Shown here one piece after another: positions 17,375 through 25,190 of a DNA stretch of 64,000 nucleotides. This DNA comes from Alphaproteobacteria bacterium AO1-B (lineage in GTDB: Bacteria; Pseudomonadota; Alphaproteobacteria; Rhizobiales; Stappiaceae), in NCBI GenBank assembly GCA_001890945.1, contig MLAX01000005.1:310001-374000 (forward strand). The letters are read 5' to 3'. Both the position numbers and the translations under genes were made by a program. The notes beneath the pieces were generated by a model, which had not been told where the DNA came from, searched no databases, and was given only the letters and a program-made list of their open reading frames with translations. The first letter of the stretch is position 1, and each line of letters starts with the position of its first letter.

Positions 17375-17467
17375 TAAACTCTCCTTCTATGCCCGGCCAG
17401 AGTGGGCCTGGTCCAGGCAGGTGTTTGTTTCGGTTCAGATGGTCTGCCGGCAGATCAAGCGCGCCTG

Positions 17468-18166
17468 TCAGGCCGCGAGTTCGAAATGTTCGCCGGTGTC
17501 GTTCCGATTTTTTGCGGCCTCAACGAGCCATTGGAACAACCGTTGTTGTGTCTTTGAGAACGGCATCAATTCCGGATGCCATTGGACACCGATCACGGGT
17601 TTACCGGATTTGGCTTCGATCGCTTGCACGATCTCGTGGTCGTCCAAGGCTGAAACCCGCAGACCACGCCCTGTCTTCTTGATGGACTGATGATGGAGCG
17701 CATTGACCCGGCACCGCCGGGTTTGAAGGACAGATGCAAGCCATGCATCACTGGCAATACCAATTTCCTTTCGAGGCAACACCGTGCGAAGCTTGGGCGC
17801 AGTCTCAAAGACTTCCCAAATATCCGAGTGCAGCGTACCGCCCTGGCTCACATTGATCATTTGCGCGCCGCGGCAAATTCCAAGCACCGGGATTTCCAGT
17901 CTCACAGCCTCGGGGATGAGCTCTGTCTCCAAAGCGTCGCGATCCGGATCAAGGCGCACATTCGGGAGTAATTCCCCACCATAGACAGAGGCGCTGATGT
18001 CATCGCCGCCGCCGGCAATCACGCCGTCCAACTCAGTGATCGAATACCCGGTTTTCGGAGTGATCCGCAGAGATTGCCCGCCGGCCCGCCATATCGCGAA
18101 AGATATGGCAAGATAGGACCGCCAGCCGCCGGTTGCCGATGTTGATACGCCAATGAGTGGTTTCAT
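17468..18166 (-). CDS. Peptidase C26 family glutamine amidotransferase
   Basis: The protein has 232 residues, a class-I-like glutaminase fold of the gamma-glutamyl-GABA hydrolase type. The nucleophile is in GICRGAQM, the catalytic His/Glu in VQWHPEL, and the oxyanion region is AGGGDDIS. Its start overlaps the stop of the amidoligase gene by four bases (ATGA), so the two products are probably made in fixed ratio. In comparative genomics, such C26 proteins pair with GS-fold amidoligases to make or cut gamma-glutamyl or amide bonds. PuuD-type hydrolase is the alternative. Confidence 0.85.
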   Translation of the reverse strand: MKPLIGVSTSATGGWRSYLAISFAIWRAGGQSLRITPKTGYSITELDGVIAGGGDDISASVYGGELLPNVRLDPDRDALETELIPEAVRLEIPVLGICRGAQMINVSQGGTLHSDIWEVFETAPKLRTVLPRKEIGIASDAWLASVLQTRRCRVNALHHQSIKKTGRGLRVSALDDHEIVQAIEAKSGKPVIGVQWHPELMPFSKTQQRLFQWLVEAAKNRNDTGEHFELAA

Positions 18167-19152
18167 GAGGAGCTCTTCACCCGGTTGATCAATCGTTTGG
18201 CAGCCGCCAGAAGCCCTTCCGACTGTTCGTTATCGGCACGCCAATTTTCTAACTGGTTCATGAGTTCCTGCTGGTCGGCTGCCAGCTCTTCGACACGCTT
18301 CCATCGTTTCCATTCCTCGGCAACGGACCATGCGGCGCCTCCGATACGTGCGTCGGGTAGCCGGTAATGGAATGCCGGACGGACGGCCTTCGGCTCTTTG
18401 CCAATCGCCTCCTCCACGCATCCTGCATTTAGCGACGCCAGAAGCGGCAGGAGATCCAACTCCCTGTTTTTGTTGGGGTTGGCTGCACAATAGTCGCGTA
18501 TGAATGTTTCCAGGTCAGGCTGATATGCCGGATCAAGAACGGTCCGCTCATAGTCAGACGGGAACCTTGCAATGAACGGCAAAAGCTTTCGGGTCGGATC
18601 CGGCTCAATTTCTTCGCGCAACTTCGGGGCAATAAGCAGGTAAGCCTGCAGGACCCTCAATAGGGCTTCGACGGATTCGCTCTTCCATTCGATGTTCAGG
18701 TGCAATCCGCAAGCCAAGTGTGGCTGCTCATTACCCATTGCGCCGGCATCCGCGAGGGCCCGAACAAGCGTATCCACCGTACCGAGATCGGATAGGAAGA
18801 TGGGCGCGGTGATGAGTTCGGTCGGCACAATTGATGTGCCGAGGTCACCAGCGATTTGGCGCGCCTTTTTCTGGGCGTCCGTATCGTCTTGGCTGGTATG
18901 GACATACTTGCTGTCAAGCTCGATCGTGACGGTGCCGAGAGACGTGCCATGGATTTTATAACGATGGGCGTCGACTTCCTTGGTATCTCCGCCGACGATT
19001 TCGTGGACCACTTTTGCCGCTTTTGAGGCAGACAATCCGCCGAATTCGATTTCGACGCCTACGCGGCGATCGCCTGAATTCAATTCGGCAAAAACCGCCT
19101 CTGCATCATGGTCATTGTTTTCACGCATATCTGTCATCATCGCTTTCGTCAT
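18163..19152 (-). CDS. Putative amidoligase (glutamine-synthetase-like fold)
   Basis: The protein has 329 residues. RRVGVEIEFGGLS near residue 30 is the acidic metal-binding start of the amidoligase_2 family, followed by IELDSKYV, PTELITAPI and CGLHLNIEW, all placed as in that family; the end is a charged helical tail. Members are predicted to form amide bonds using ATP, with unknown substrates. The start is uncertain: the matched stress promoter's -10 box ends only about 11 bp before ATG 19152, so an in-frame ATG at 19140, 19137 or 19128 may be used. It is coupled to the C26 glutaminase. Confidence 0.82.
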   Translation of the reverse strand: MTKAMMTDMRENNDHDAEAVFAELNSGDRRVGVEIEFGGLSASKAAKVVHEIVGGDTKEVDAHRYKIHGTSLGTVTIELDSKYVHTSQDDTDAQKKARQIAGDLGTSIVPTELITAPIFLSDLGTVDTLVRALADAGAMGNEQPHLACGLHLNIEWKSESVEALLRVLQAYLLIAPKLREEIEPDPTRKLLPFIARFPSDYERTVLDPAYQPDLETFIRDYCAANPNKNRELDLLPLLASLNAGCVEEAIGKEPKAVRPAFHYRLPDARIGGAAWSVAEEWKRWKRVEELAADQQELMNQLENWRADNEQSEGLLAAAKRLINRVKSSS

Positions 19153-19162
19153 TTGACCAGTT

Positions 19163-19187
19163 AACGCGCGAGGATCGATTCGGTTCC
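19163..19187 (-). promoter_or_regulatory. Sigma-EcfG-type promoter of the amidoligase operon
   Basis: On the minus strand, GGAAC (19183-19187), 16 bp and CGTT (19163-19166) match exactly the alphaproteobacterial general-stress consensus GGAAC-N16/17-CGTT. Confidence 0.8.
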
Positions 19188-19251
19188 AAAGAGACCTGGC
19201 TTGGTCAGGTTCGGATGGAGCAGGTTTTGGGCTTTGCTGACGGAAAAATTT

Positions 19252-19276
19252 GGAACGGATATGCTTTCCGACCGTT
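19252..19276 (+). promoter_or_regulatory. Sigma-EcfG-type promoter of the Crp/Fnr-type gene
   Basis: GGAAC (19252-19256), 16 bp and CGTT (19273-19276) match the stress consensus exactly. It lies 65 bp from the amidoligase promoter and points the opposite way. Confidence 0.78.
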
Positions 19277-19384
19277 TCTTCAGGTGTTTAACTGATCTAT
19301 TCGCAATCCCGACTGCGCCACATGACCAGTCAAGGTACTCATAAAGGTGTGGGGGCGCGATCCACGGGATGCGGAGGCCAACCA

Positions 19385-20131
19385 ATGACGGACAGCATGA
19401 ATTTTCAAACAAAGTGCCACGCATGCCCCCTTAGGCAGAAGAACGTTTTCCGGCCGTTTGAAGACAAGGAACTGGACTTCGTCACCAAATTTAAAACGGG
19501 CGAACTTCAGGTCGAGGCCGGTTCAACCATCATTTTGGAAGACAACAAGACACCCCATATCTACACCCTCCTTGAAGGGTGGGCCTTCCGGCACACATCG
19601 CTGGCAGATGGTCGGCGCCAAGTCTTGAATTTCGCCCTGCCAGGCGATCTTCTTGGGCTGCAGCTCGCGGTCTTGAATGAAATGCAACACACAGTTACGG
19701 CGCTGACTGACACGACGTTGTGTGTCTTTCAAAAGGACAAGGTCTGGTCGGTTTTCAAGGATTATCCCGGCCTTGCATTTTCCATGACCTGGATGGCATC
19801 GCGCGAAGAACAGCTGATTGACGGCCACCTTCTGAGCCTTGGTCGCCGCAACGCTCAAGAACGGCTCGCCTATTTGCTCCTGCATCTCCACGACCGTGCA
19901 GAAACAGTCGGATACGCTCAGAACCAGTCATTTGATGCACCCTTTACGCAGGCACACCTTTCAGATGCGCTTGGTGTTACACCGGTCCACACCAACCGGA
20001 CCATCCGAACATTGCAAAGCGAAAACTATTTCAGCTGGAAACAGAACCGGATCCGTATTCTGGACAGAGAACGCTTAGAGGATCTCGCTGCCTATGAACG
20101 CGATGTCAAAACACTTCGACCGTTGATTTAA
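19385..20131 (+). CDS. Crp/Fnr family transcriptional regulator
   Basis: The protein has 248 residues: an N-terminal cyclic-nucleotide-binding fold (about 35-140) and a C-terminal winged helix (FTQAHLSDALGVTPVHTNRTIRTL region, about 190-215). The N-terminus has KCHACPLRQ, a Cys pair, but Asn replaces the third cysteine of an FNR iron-sulfur site, so oxygen sensing by a 4Fe-4S cluster is unlikely. GGAGG lies seven bases before ATG 19385. It is divergent from the amidoligase operon and has its own stress-type promoter. Ligand and targets are unknown. Confidence 0.88.
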   Translation: MTDSMNFQTKCHACPLRQKNVFRPFEDKELDFVTKFKTGELQVEAGSTIILEDNKTPHIYTLLEGWAFRHTSLADGRRQVLNFALPGDLLGLQLAVLNEMQHTVTALTDTTLCVFQKDKVWSVFKDYPGLAFSMTWMASREEQLIDGHLLSLGRRNAQERLAYLLLHLHDRAETVGYAQNQSFDAPFTQAHLSDALGVTPVHTNRTIRTLQSENYFSWKQNRIRILDRERLEDLAAYERDVKTLRPLI

Positions 20132-20155
20132 CTTAGTGGCCCTTGCAGCTTTGCC

Positions 20156-20524
20156 CTACAGCAACTCCAGAATTTGTTCCTTTGTATAGGGCTTGCTGAG
20201 AAGAGCGTGGGTTTTGAACTCATGCGGCAGAGTATCAGTATCGCCGTAGCCGCTAGCGAAAACAAACCGCGTCCCACGTTCAATCAAAAGCCGGGCGAAT
20301 TTTAGGCTCGTTTCGTCGCCCATACGCACGTCCAGGATCACGAAGCTGAAGAGGTTGCCTGTCAGCGCGTCCAAGCCATCAGACAATTTGTTTAACACAA
20401 CCACAGGCGCAAAGCCGATTTCTTCCAGCATCATTTGGGTGTCGAGCGCGATGATTGGATTGTCTTCAACAATCAACGCTGCACCGCTCGGCTTTACGTC
20501 AGGTGCTATCATTTCATCGGTCAT
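20156..20524 (-). CDS. Single-domain response regulator
   Basis: The protein has 122 residues, a receiver only: acidic pocket IVEDNP, phospho-acceptor aspartate in FVILDVRMGDE, conserved Thr/Ser in FVFASGY and Lys in LLSKPYT. With no output domain it resembles the single-domain regulators that act in alphaproteobacterial stress phosphorelays together with HWE kinases. It converges on the Crp-type gene, with 24 bp between stops. ATG 20524 follows a weak GCGAG site. Confidence 0.87.
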   Translation of the reverse strand: MTDEMIAPDVKPSGAALIVEDNPIIALDTQMMLEEIGFAPVVVLNKLSDGLDALTGNLFSFVILDVRMGDETSLKFARLLIERGTRFVFASGYGDTDTLPHEFKTHALLSKPYTKEQILELL

Positions 20525-20656
20525 TCATGTGCTCGCCATACGCCCGCTGCCAAGACAGCAACGTTGCACAATGCCTCATATCGCGCATTAACATAAGTTA
20601 TATGCGCTTGATAAATCACCTCTTTTCCACTTATGGCATGTCAGAGTGATCTGAGT

Positions 20657-20681
20657 GAAACTTTTTCTTAAGTTGTGCGTT
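20657..20681 (+). promoter_or_regulatory. Near-consensus sigma-EcfG promoter
   Basis: GAAAC (one mismatch to GGAAC), 16 bp and CGTT precede the small secreted-protein gene by about 20 bp. Confidence 0.5.
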
Positions 20682-20701
20682 TACTAAGCGGAGGTAGTGA
20701 T

Positions 20702-20998
20702 ATGATTACTTTTCGCAAGCGAGTTCTTACACTCAGTACACCGGTAATTATCGCGGGAACTCTATTCACCAGTGCTCTTGCTGCTACAGAATACCTGTAT
20801 GAGGACGAGGGTGTCGATACAAAGCCAGTTACGGCACTTGCAGAGGTGCAAGACACGTTCTCTAATGGGAAAGGTGACTTGAAGATTTCCCTCGACGATG
20901 TTCACAAACGCCCGGTCCGCTGTGTGTCCAGCATGCAGCAGACAACATGTACCGGCTGGCCGCTTGCAAATGGTATGATTGCGCTAAACTCAGATTGA
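20702..20998 (+). CDS. Small secreted protein of unknown function
   Basis: The protein has 98 residues. A clear signal peptide (basic MITFRKR, hydrophobic core, cleavage after ALA near residue 27) is followed by an acidic mature part of about 70 residues that ends with two cysteines (RCVSSMQQTTCTGW), able to form one disulfide. GGAGG lies seven bases before ATG 20702. A stress-like promoter precedes it and a strong terminator follows. I do not recognise the family; a periplasmic stress protein is the simplest reading. Confidence 0.72.
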   Translation: MITFRKRVLTLSTPVIIAGTLFTSALAATEYLYEDEGVDTKPVTALAEVQDTFSNGKGDLKISLDDVHKRPVRCVSSMQQTTCTGWPLANGMIALNSD

Positions 20999-21022
20999 TT
21001 TGCGTGCACACCGTATAAAAAC

Positions 21023-21055
21023 AGCTGCTCGGACAAGTCCGAGCAGCTATTTTCC
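21023..21055 (+). terminator. Rho-independent terminator, possibly bidirectional
   Basis: AGCTGCTCGGAC and GTCCGAGCAGCT form a 12-bp perfect stem followed by ATTTT. It ends the secreted-protein gene; on the other strand it follows the AI-2E-type transporter gene and is preceded by AAAA. Confidence 0.85.
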
Positions 21056-21074
21056 TATTCTAACGATCCGCCTG

Positions 21075-22145
21075 TCAATCAGACGGATCATTCGAAATCT
21101 CATATAGCGTTACCCCTGCCAAAAGGGCTGGAACGGCAATGAACCCACCGATTGGACCCCAAAGCCAAATCCAAAATGCGATTGTCAAGAATACGAGAAA
21201 CGGGTTGAGCGTCATTGTCCGGCCGAGAACCGTTGGCGTGACGAACTGCGCCTCAAAAAGATTGAGGAGCAGATAAACCAGTGGCGGCAGGAGAATGTCC
21301 GGAATTGAGTTGCCGATTGACAGCCCCACACCTGTCATGATCAGCACCATGATGGCCGGGCCGATGTAAATTACATAGTTAAGCACACCTGCCAAAACGC
21401 CCCACAAGATCGGTGACGGCACGCCGATCAGCCAAAGAGCCGCTGAAACGGCGGCTGCCAGACCGACATTCACGCAGGTAATGGAAAACAGGTAGGTCGA
21501 GAGCCGCTTTTCGATCCGTTGAAACGCAATTGCCATGCGATACCGTTTTGTTGCCGGAGTTGACCAATCGACAGTCGATCGGAAAACTCGCGGCCGGGTC
21601 AGGACGAAGAAATAAAGGCTGGCGAGAAACAATATTATCTGTGCCATGAATGTCGGGGCGAAGTAGAAAACGCTCTCCACCGGCGACGTTTCATCGACGC
21701 TAACCTGCATGTTTCCGGATTGGCCCATTGCATTGCGGAGTTCTTCCTGCAGACTGCTGATGGAGGCAAACAACCCCTGCCAGGAAACGAGCTGGCTTTG
21801 CAGTTTGGCCCAGATCAACGGCAGTTTATCGAGCCAGTCAGACAACGGTACCATAAATGCTGCGCCGGCGGTCGTGATGAGCAAGATAAACAAAACCACC
21901 ATTAAGGCCGCCGACACCCATGACGGTATGCCAAGACGGCCAAGACGATCCGCCGCAGGTCCGAACAAAGAACCGACCACGATTGACAAACAGACCGGCG
22001 CAAGAATGACCTTGCCCACATCCAGCGCAAACACAAGAGCCAGACAGGTAAGTATGACAAGGGACATACGCGTGGCTGGATCTGCAATCCCAACTGGTGA
22101 GGCTGATACATTTGCGTGAGCTTCGGGTGGAGCGTGGTGTGCCAT
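21075..22145 (-). CDS. AI-2E family (PerM-type) transporter
   Basis: The protein has about 356 residues with seven to eight hydrophobic segments, a conserved GVLAGVLNYVIYIGPAI region and the C-terminal block PTVLGRTMTLNPFLVF typical of the UPF0118 family. Members export small molecules or ions; the substrate here is unknown. ATG 22145 lies one base after the stop of the preceding gene; upstream in-frame starts (ATG 22160 and 22208) would overlap it. It is the last gene of a three-gene message with the DUF883 and holin-like genes. Confidence 0.87.
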   Translation of the reverse strand: MAHHAPPEAHANVSASPVGIADPATRMSLVILTCLALVFALDVGKVILAPVCLSIVVGSLFGPAADRLGRLGIPSWVSAALMVVLFILLITTAGAAFMVPLSDWLDKLPLIWAKLQSQLVSWQGLFASISSLQEELRNAMGQSGNMQVSVDETSPVESVFYFAPTFMAQIILFLASLYFFVLTRPRVFRSTVDWSTPATKRYRMAIAFQRIEKRLSTYLFSITCVNVGLAAAVSAALWLIGVPSPILWGVLAGVLNYVIYIGPAIMVLIMTGVGLSIGNSIPDILLPPLVYLLLNLFEAQFVTPTVLGRTMTLNPFLVFLTIAFWIWLWGPIGGFIAVPALLAGVTLYEISNDPSD

Positions 22146-22146
22146 A

Positions 22147-22566
22147 TCAGGTCCCGTCATCTCCGCCGCCCCGCGCTGCAAAAAACGCAAGTCCGCCCAA
22201 TGCGGCAAGGGCGATGATGCTCTTTCGATTGGTCAGTTGTGGGAGGACTGAAACTGCTGCTGCTATGGCCAGCCTTTGAGCCGCGCGGCGTTTCGCGCTG
22301 CGCCGTTCTTCGATTTTCTTCAAGACCGCTAAAACAATGAGAAGGCCGAGACCGACGCCAATCATTCCCAGGGCGATGACCAAAGCAGCGCCCAAGGCTC
22401 CGAGCTGTTCAGAAAGATAAATGCCAAGTGCTGCAAGACCTGCCAGATAGGCTGTGCCAAAAGACGCGGCAGCAATCGCGATTAAAACGATGTTGCGCTT
22501 CGTCCGGCGCACCATCCCGCGCAGGTCGCGGGATGCCGCCGAGACGGCAAGGGGGACAGATCGCAT
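22147..22566 (-). CDS. Small membrane protein, phage-holin-like (Holin-X type)
   Basis: The protein has 139 residues: a basic N-terminus, two long central hydrophobic helices (about 27-50 and 55-80), a basic patch KKIEERRSAKRRAAQRL, another helix and a glycine/acid end. The layout matches the 'phage holin family' membrane proteins that sit next to DUF883 proteins in bacterial genomes; despite the name these are not phage genes. It starts two bases after the DUF883 stop. It probably acts in envelope stress. Confidence 0.7.
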   Translation of the reverse strand: MRSVPLAVSAASRDLRGMVRRTKRNIVLIAIAAASFGTAYLAGLAALGIYLSEQLGALGAALVIALGMIGVGLGLLIVLAVLKKIEERRSAKRRAAQRLAIAAAVSVLPQLTNRKSIIALAALGGLAFFAARGGGDDGT

Positions 22567-22568
22567 GA

Positions 22569-22913
22569 TCAGCGGCGGATCAAAGCTGCAATCAAGAAAC
22601 CGACGCCGGCCGCAATTCCCAGGGACTGCAAGGGGTGGCGGCGGACCTCATCGGTCAGGGCCCGCTCGTAAGTTTTGAATTCGCGAGTTAAATCATCGAG
22701 CGCGTCCTGAGACATTTGCGTCAGATCTTCACCTGCCGCGGTCGCACGCGATTTGTATTCCTGGCTTTTACCAGACCCGTAATTTTTGAGTGAGCCGGCA
22801 AGCGCAGCAATGTCCTCGCGGATGCGCTGAATGTCGGCTTCAATATCACTGGCATTCACCGCGTCGTTTGCAGTCTTGGTCGAAGAAGTGGAAGTGCTTT
22901 TGGCAGTTGCCAT
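22569..22913 (-). CDS. DUF883 (ElaB/YqjD-like) membrane-anchored protein
   Basis: The protein has 114 residues: a Ser/Thr-rich start, a long amphipathic helix (about 22-85) and a C-terminal transmembrane anchor (SLGIAAGVGFLIAALIRR). The ending RRHPLQSLGIAAGVGF is diagnostic of the family, whose E. coli members are stationary-phase inner-membrane proteins that bind ribosomes. GGAGG lies six bases before ATG 22913. It heads a three-gene unit behind a weak stress-type promoter. Confidence 0.87.
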   Translation of the reverse strand: MATAKSTSTSSTKTANDAVNASDIEADIQRIREDIAALAGSLKNYGSGKSQEYKSRATAAGEDLTQMSQDALDDLTREFKTYERALTDEVRRHPLQSLGIAAGVGFLIAALIRR

Positions 22914-23038
22914 GAAATGCCTCCAATTTGCTCCGGAAAACCCGGGAAATGTCCCCGAACCGCCGGAGGGAAATGTTGTGGTCAAGCAGCTCCGTGCTGC
23001 TCGATTGGGGCTGGAGCGCATAGGTCCAACCCTCTGTA

Positions 23039-23063
23039 AACTTGGAGGTCAGACAAAAGTTCC
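23039..23063 (-). promoter_or_regulatory. Possible sigma-EcfG promoter of the DUF883 operon
   Basis: On the minus strand, GGAAC (23059-23063), 16 bp and AGTT (23039-23042) have one mismatch in the -10 box. The leader to ATG 22913 would be about 120 bases. Confidence 0.4.
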
Positions 23064-23096
23064 CGGCACTTCGGAAAATTCAACTGGAAACATCAA

Positions 23097-23339
23097 TCAG
23101 TCCCGAAGGGCGCCAATCAATTCGTCTTCAGACATTTCTAATCGGCCTTCGATTTCCAGTTCTCTCGCCCGCTCGTAGAGCTCTTCTTTGGTCCAATCCT
23201 CATAGGGTGGCTGTGACCCACCCTTTTCAGAAGGCGATTGGTTTTCATTCGCCTGTGCGTTGGCGATACGAGCCGCTTTTGACTTTCCGTAGCCCTCACG
23301 CCGCAATGCGTAATAGGTTTCTTCGTCCTTGCTGCTCAT
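23097..23339 (-). CDS. Small Rho_N-domain protein
   Basis: The protein has 80 residues, highly charged. The first half (EETYYALRREGYGKSKAARIAN) resembles small stress proteins often annotated DUF7218; the second (WTKEELYERARELEIEGR) is a Rho_N/SAP-like helix pair that can bind nucleic acid. The start overlaps the DUF2945 stop by four bases (ATGA). It belongs to the gdhA message. Function is unknown. Confidence 0.75.
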   Translation of the reverse strand: MSSKDEETYYALRREGYGKSKAARIANAQANENQSPSEKGGSQPPYEDWTKEELYERARELEIEGRLEMSEDELIGALRD

Positions 23340-23581
23340 TTTCCATCTCCTTTCTTGATCAGCGTCAGTTCACTCGCGGATTTGAGAACCCTGTCGCCAT
23401 CATCCTGTCGCAATGTGTAGGCGGGGTCTTCAGGGGTCGCGCGCCGCTTCACATCCGTGCCCTTGATGCTGAGACAGACGTCCTCAGTGTGCGTGTCGAC
23501 CACCGTGGCCTCACCTGTACCCTCACCCCAGTTCCAAGCGACCCGGTCTCCCTTGCTGTACGGGTTGTGCGTTTCAGTCAT
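23336..23581 (-). CDS. DUF2945 (hypervirulence-associated Tudor-like) protein
   Basis: The protein has 81 residues. YSKGDRVAWNWGEGTGEATV and the later RRATPEDPAYTLRQDDGDRVLK are typical of the DUF2945/HVA1 Tudor-like family, small beta-barrel proteins of unknown role. It starts 34 bp after the gdhA stop and is coupled to the Rho_N gene. The stress-type promoter upstream of gdhA would drive all three. Confidence 0.8.
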   Translation of the reverse strand: MTETHNPYSKGDRVAWNWGEGTGEATVVDTHTEDVCLSIKGTDVKRRATPEDPAYTLRQDDGDRVLKSASELTLIKKGDGK

Positions 23582-23615
23582 TGTTTTTCACTTTCCTTTT
23601 CACTGGCGCACCGGG

Positions 23616-24944
23616 TCAGAAACTTCCGAATGAATGAAACGCATGTGCGACACGTTTGAATGCAGCCAAATTGGCTCCGTCGACGTAGCTGAGCTGCTTT
23701 TTGCCCGTATCTGCAGAAACGATCTCGCCGTGGATCTTTTTCATGATGTCCCGAAGCTCCTGGTCGACCTTTTCCGCGCTCCAGCTTTGCCGCATCGCAT
23801 TTTGGCTCTGCTCCAAACCACTGACGGCGACACCGCCTGCGTTTGCTGCCTTGCCTGGTGCATGGAGGATGCCTTTTTGTCGAAAGATCTCCGAAGCTTT
23901 TGCAGTCAAAGGCATGTTGGCGCCTTCGCAGACGGCTGAAACGCCGGCCTCTACGAGTGTTTTGGCCGCCTCTTCGTCCAACTCGTTCTGTGTTGCGCAG
24001 GGCATGGCAATGTCGCATTCAAGGTTCCAAGGTGTTTTGCCTTTGTGGAACTTGCCAATAGACAGATCCGACAAGCGTCCACCCTTGGCTTTGAGGGTTT
24101 TGACCTTGCCGAGATCTTTTTTTGTCAGGCCGTCCTTGAATTCCAGCACCCCATCGGAGTCGCTCACACTCAATACCGTGGCGTCCATATCGATGGCCTT
24201 TTCCGCAGCATGAAGCGCGACGTTGCCAGAGCCACTGATGGCGATCTTCTTGCCCTCGATTTCCATATCGTTGTGGGACAGCATCTCACAGCAAAAGTAG
24301 ACACAGCCGTAGCCGGTCGCTTCCGTTCGAACAGCGCTACCGCCGAAATTGCAGCCTTTCCCAGTCAAAGCGCCATGCCATGTGTTGGAAAGGCGGAGAT
24401 AGTGGCCGTAGAGCAGGCTGATTTCCCGTTGACCGACGCCGATATCGCCCGCCGGCACATCGATGTCCGGGCCGATGTGACGTGATAACTCCGTCATGAA
24501 GGATTGGCAGAAACGTTCGATTTCGGCCGGGCTTTTTCCTTTGGGATCGAAGTTTGAGCCGCCCTTCGCCCCACCCATTGGCAGACCGGTCAAGGCGTTC
24601 TTAAAAATCTGCTCGTAGCCGAGAAACTTCAGAACACTTTCCGTAACGCTCGGCGCGAACCGCAATCCGCCCTTATAGGGGCCGAGAATATGAGAAAACT
24701 GGACACGCCAGCCTCTGTTATGCTGGAGCACGCCTTTGTCATCGCGCCAACAAACGCGAAACGAAATCACGCGATCCGGTTCCGCGAGCCGCTGAAAAAT
24801 TCGTGATTTTCGAAAGTCTTTTTGCTTTCCGTACCAGTCACCGATGGACTGAGTCATCTCGTCTATAGCCTGCAGAAACTCTGGCTGGTCAGGATTTGCG
24901 CTAGTAATTTCATCTAACAAATCATCAATCACACTGTTTTTCAT
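23616..24944 (-). CDS. gdhA: NADP-type glutamate dehydrogenase
   Basis: The protein has 442 residues, the usual length of hexameric bacterial enzymes. The substrate-binding and catalytic lysine block is PMGGAKGGSNFDPKGKS; the dinucleotide site is ISGSGNVALHAAEKA. It interconverts 2-oxoglutarate plus ammonia and glutamate. GGAGG lies eight bases before ATG 24944. A consensus sigma-EcfG promoter lies 31 bp upstream, so it may serve to make glutamate as osmolyte or nitrogen sink under stress. DUF2945 and Rho_N genes follow. Confidence 0.93.
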   Translation of the reverse strand: MKNSVIDDLLDEITSANPDQPEFLQAIDEMTQSIGDWYGKQKDFRKSRIFQRLAEPDRVISFRVCWRDDKGVLQHNRGWRVQFSHILGPYKGGLRFAPSVTESVLKFLGYEQIFKNALTGLPMGGAKGGSNFDPKGKSPAEIERFCQSFMTELSRHIGPDIDVPAGDIGVGQREISLLYGHYLRLSNTWHGALTGKGCNFGGSAVRTEATGYGCVYFCCEMLSHNDMEIEGKKIAISGSGNVALHAAEKAIDMDATVLSVSDSDGVLEFKDGLTKKDLGKVKTLKAKGGRLSDLSIGKFHKGKTPWNLECDIAMPCATQNELDEEAAKTLVEAGVSAVCEGANMPLTAKASEIFRQKGILHAPGKAANAGGVAVSGLEQSQNAMRQSWSAEKVDQELRDIMKKIHGEIVSADTGKKQLSYVDGANLAAFKRVAHAFHSFGSF

Positions 24945-24974
24945 CAATCTAACCTCCATGCGTTTGAATATAAG

Positions 24975-24999
24975 AACGCACGAAGTTGTTTCCGGTTCC
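24975..24999 (-). promoter_or_regulatory. Sigma-EcfG-type promoter of gdhA
   Basis: On the minus strand, GGAAC (24995-24999), 16 bp and CGTT (24975-24978) match the consensus exactly, 31 bp upstream of the gdhA start. Confidence 0.8.
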
Positions 25000-25118
25000 G
25001 TATCTCCATTAATTGATACAGCGTATATGTTGTGTAATTCGCAGCTGATACCGTCTTCTCTCGATGCGAACTAGCTATATTTTTTCATATGAATTCAAAA
25101 ACACTTCAGATTTTTTCC

Positions 25119-25143
25119 GGAACGCTTTTCGTATCTTTGCATT
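25119..25143 (+). promoter_or_regulatory. Possible sigma-EcfG promoter before the small membrane protein and dps
   Basis: GGAAC (25119-25123), 16 bp and CATT (25140-25143) differ from consensus by one -10 base. The phyR-side promoter has the same CATT variant. Confidence 0.45.
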
Positions 25144-25190
25144 TACACCTCGAGCTCATTCTTGAAACTTACGCTTAGGAGGTGATCGAA

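Noticed and set aside
22147..22566. Prophage holin
   Set aside because: The 'phage holin' family name is misleading; the neighbours are DUF883 and a transporter, with no other phage gene.
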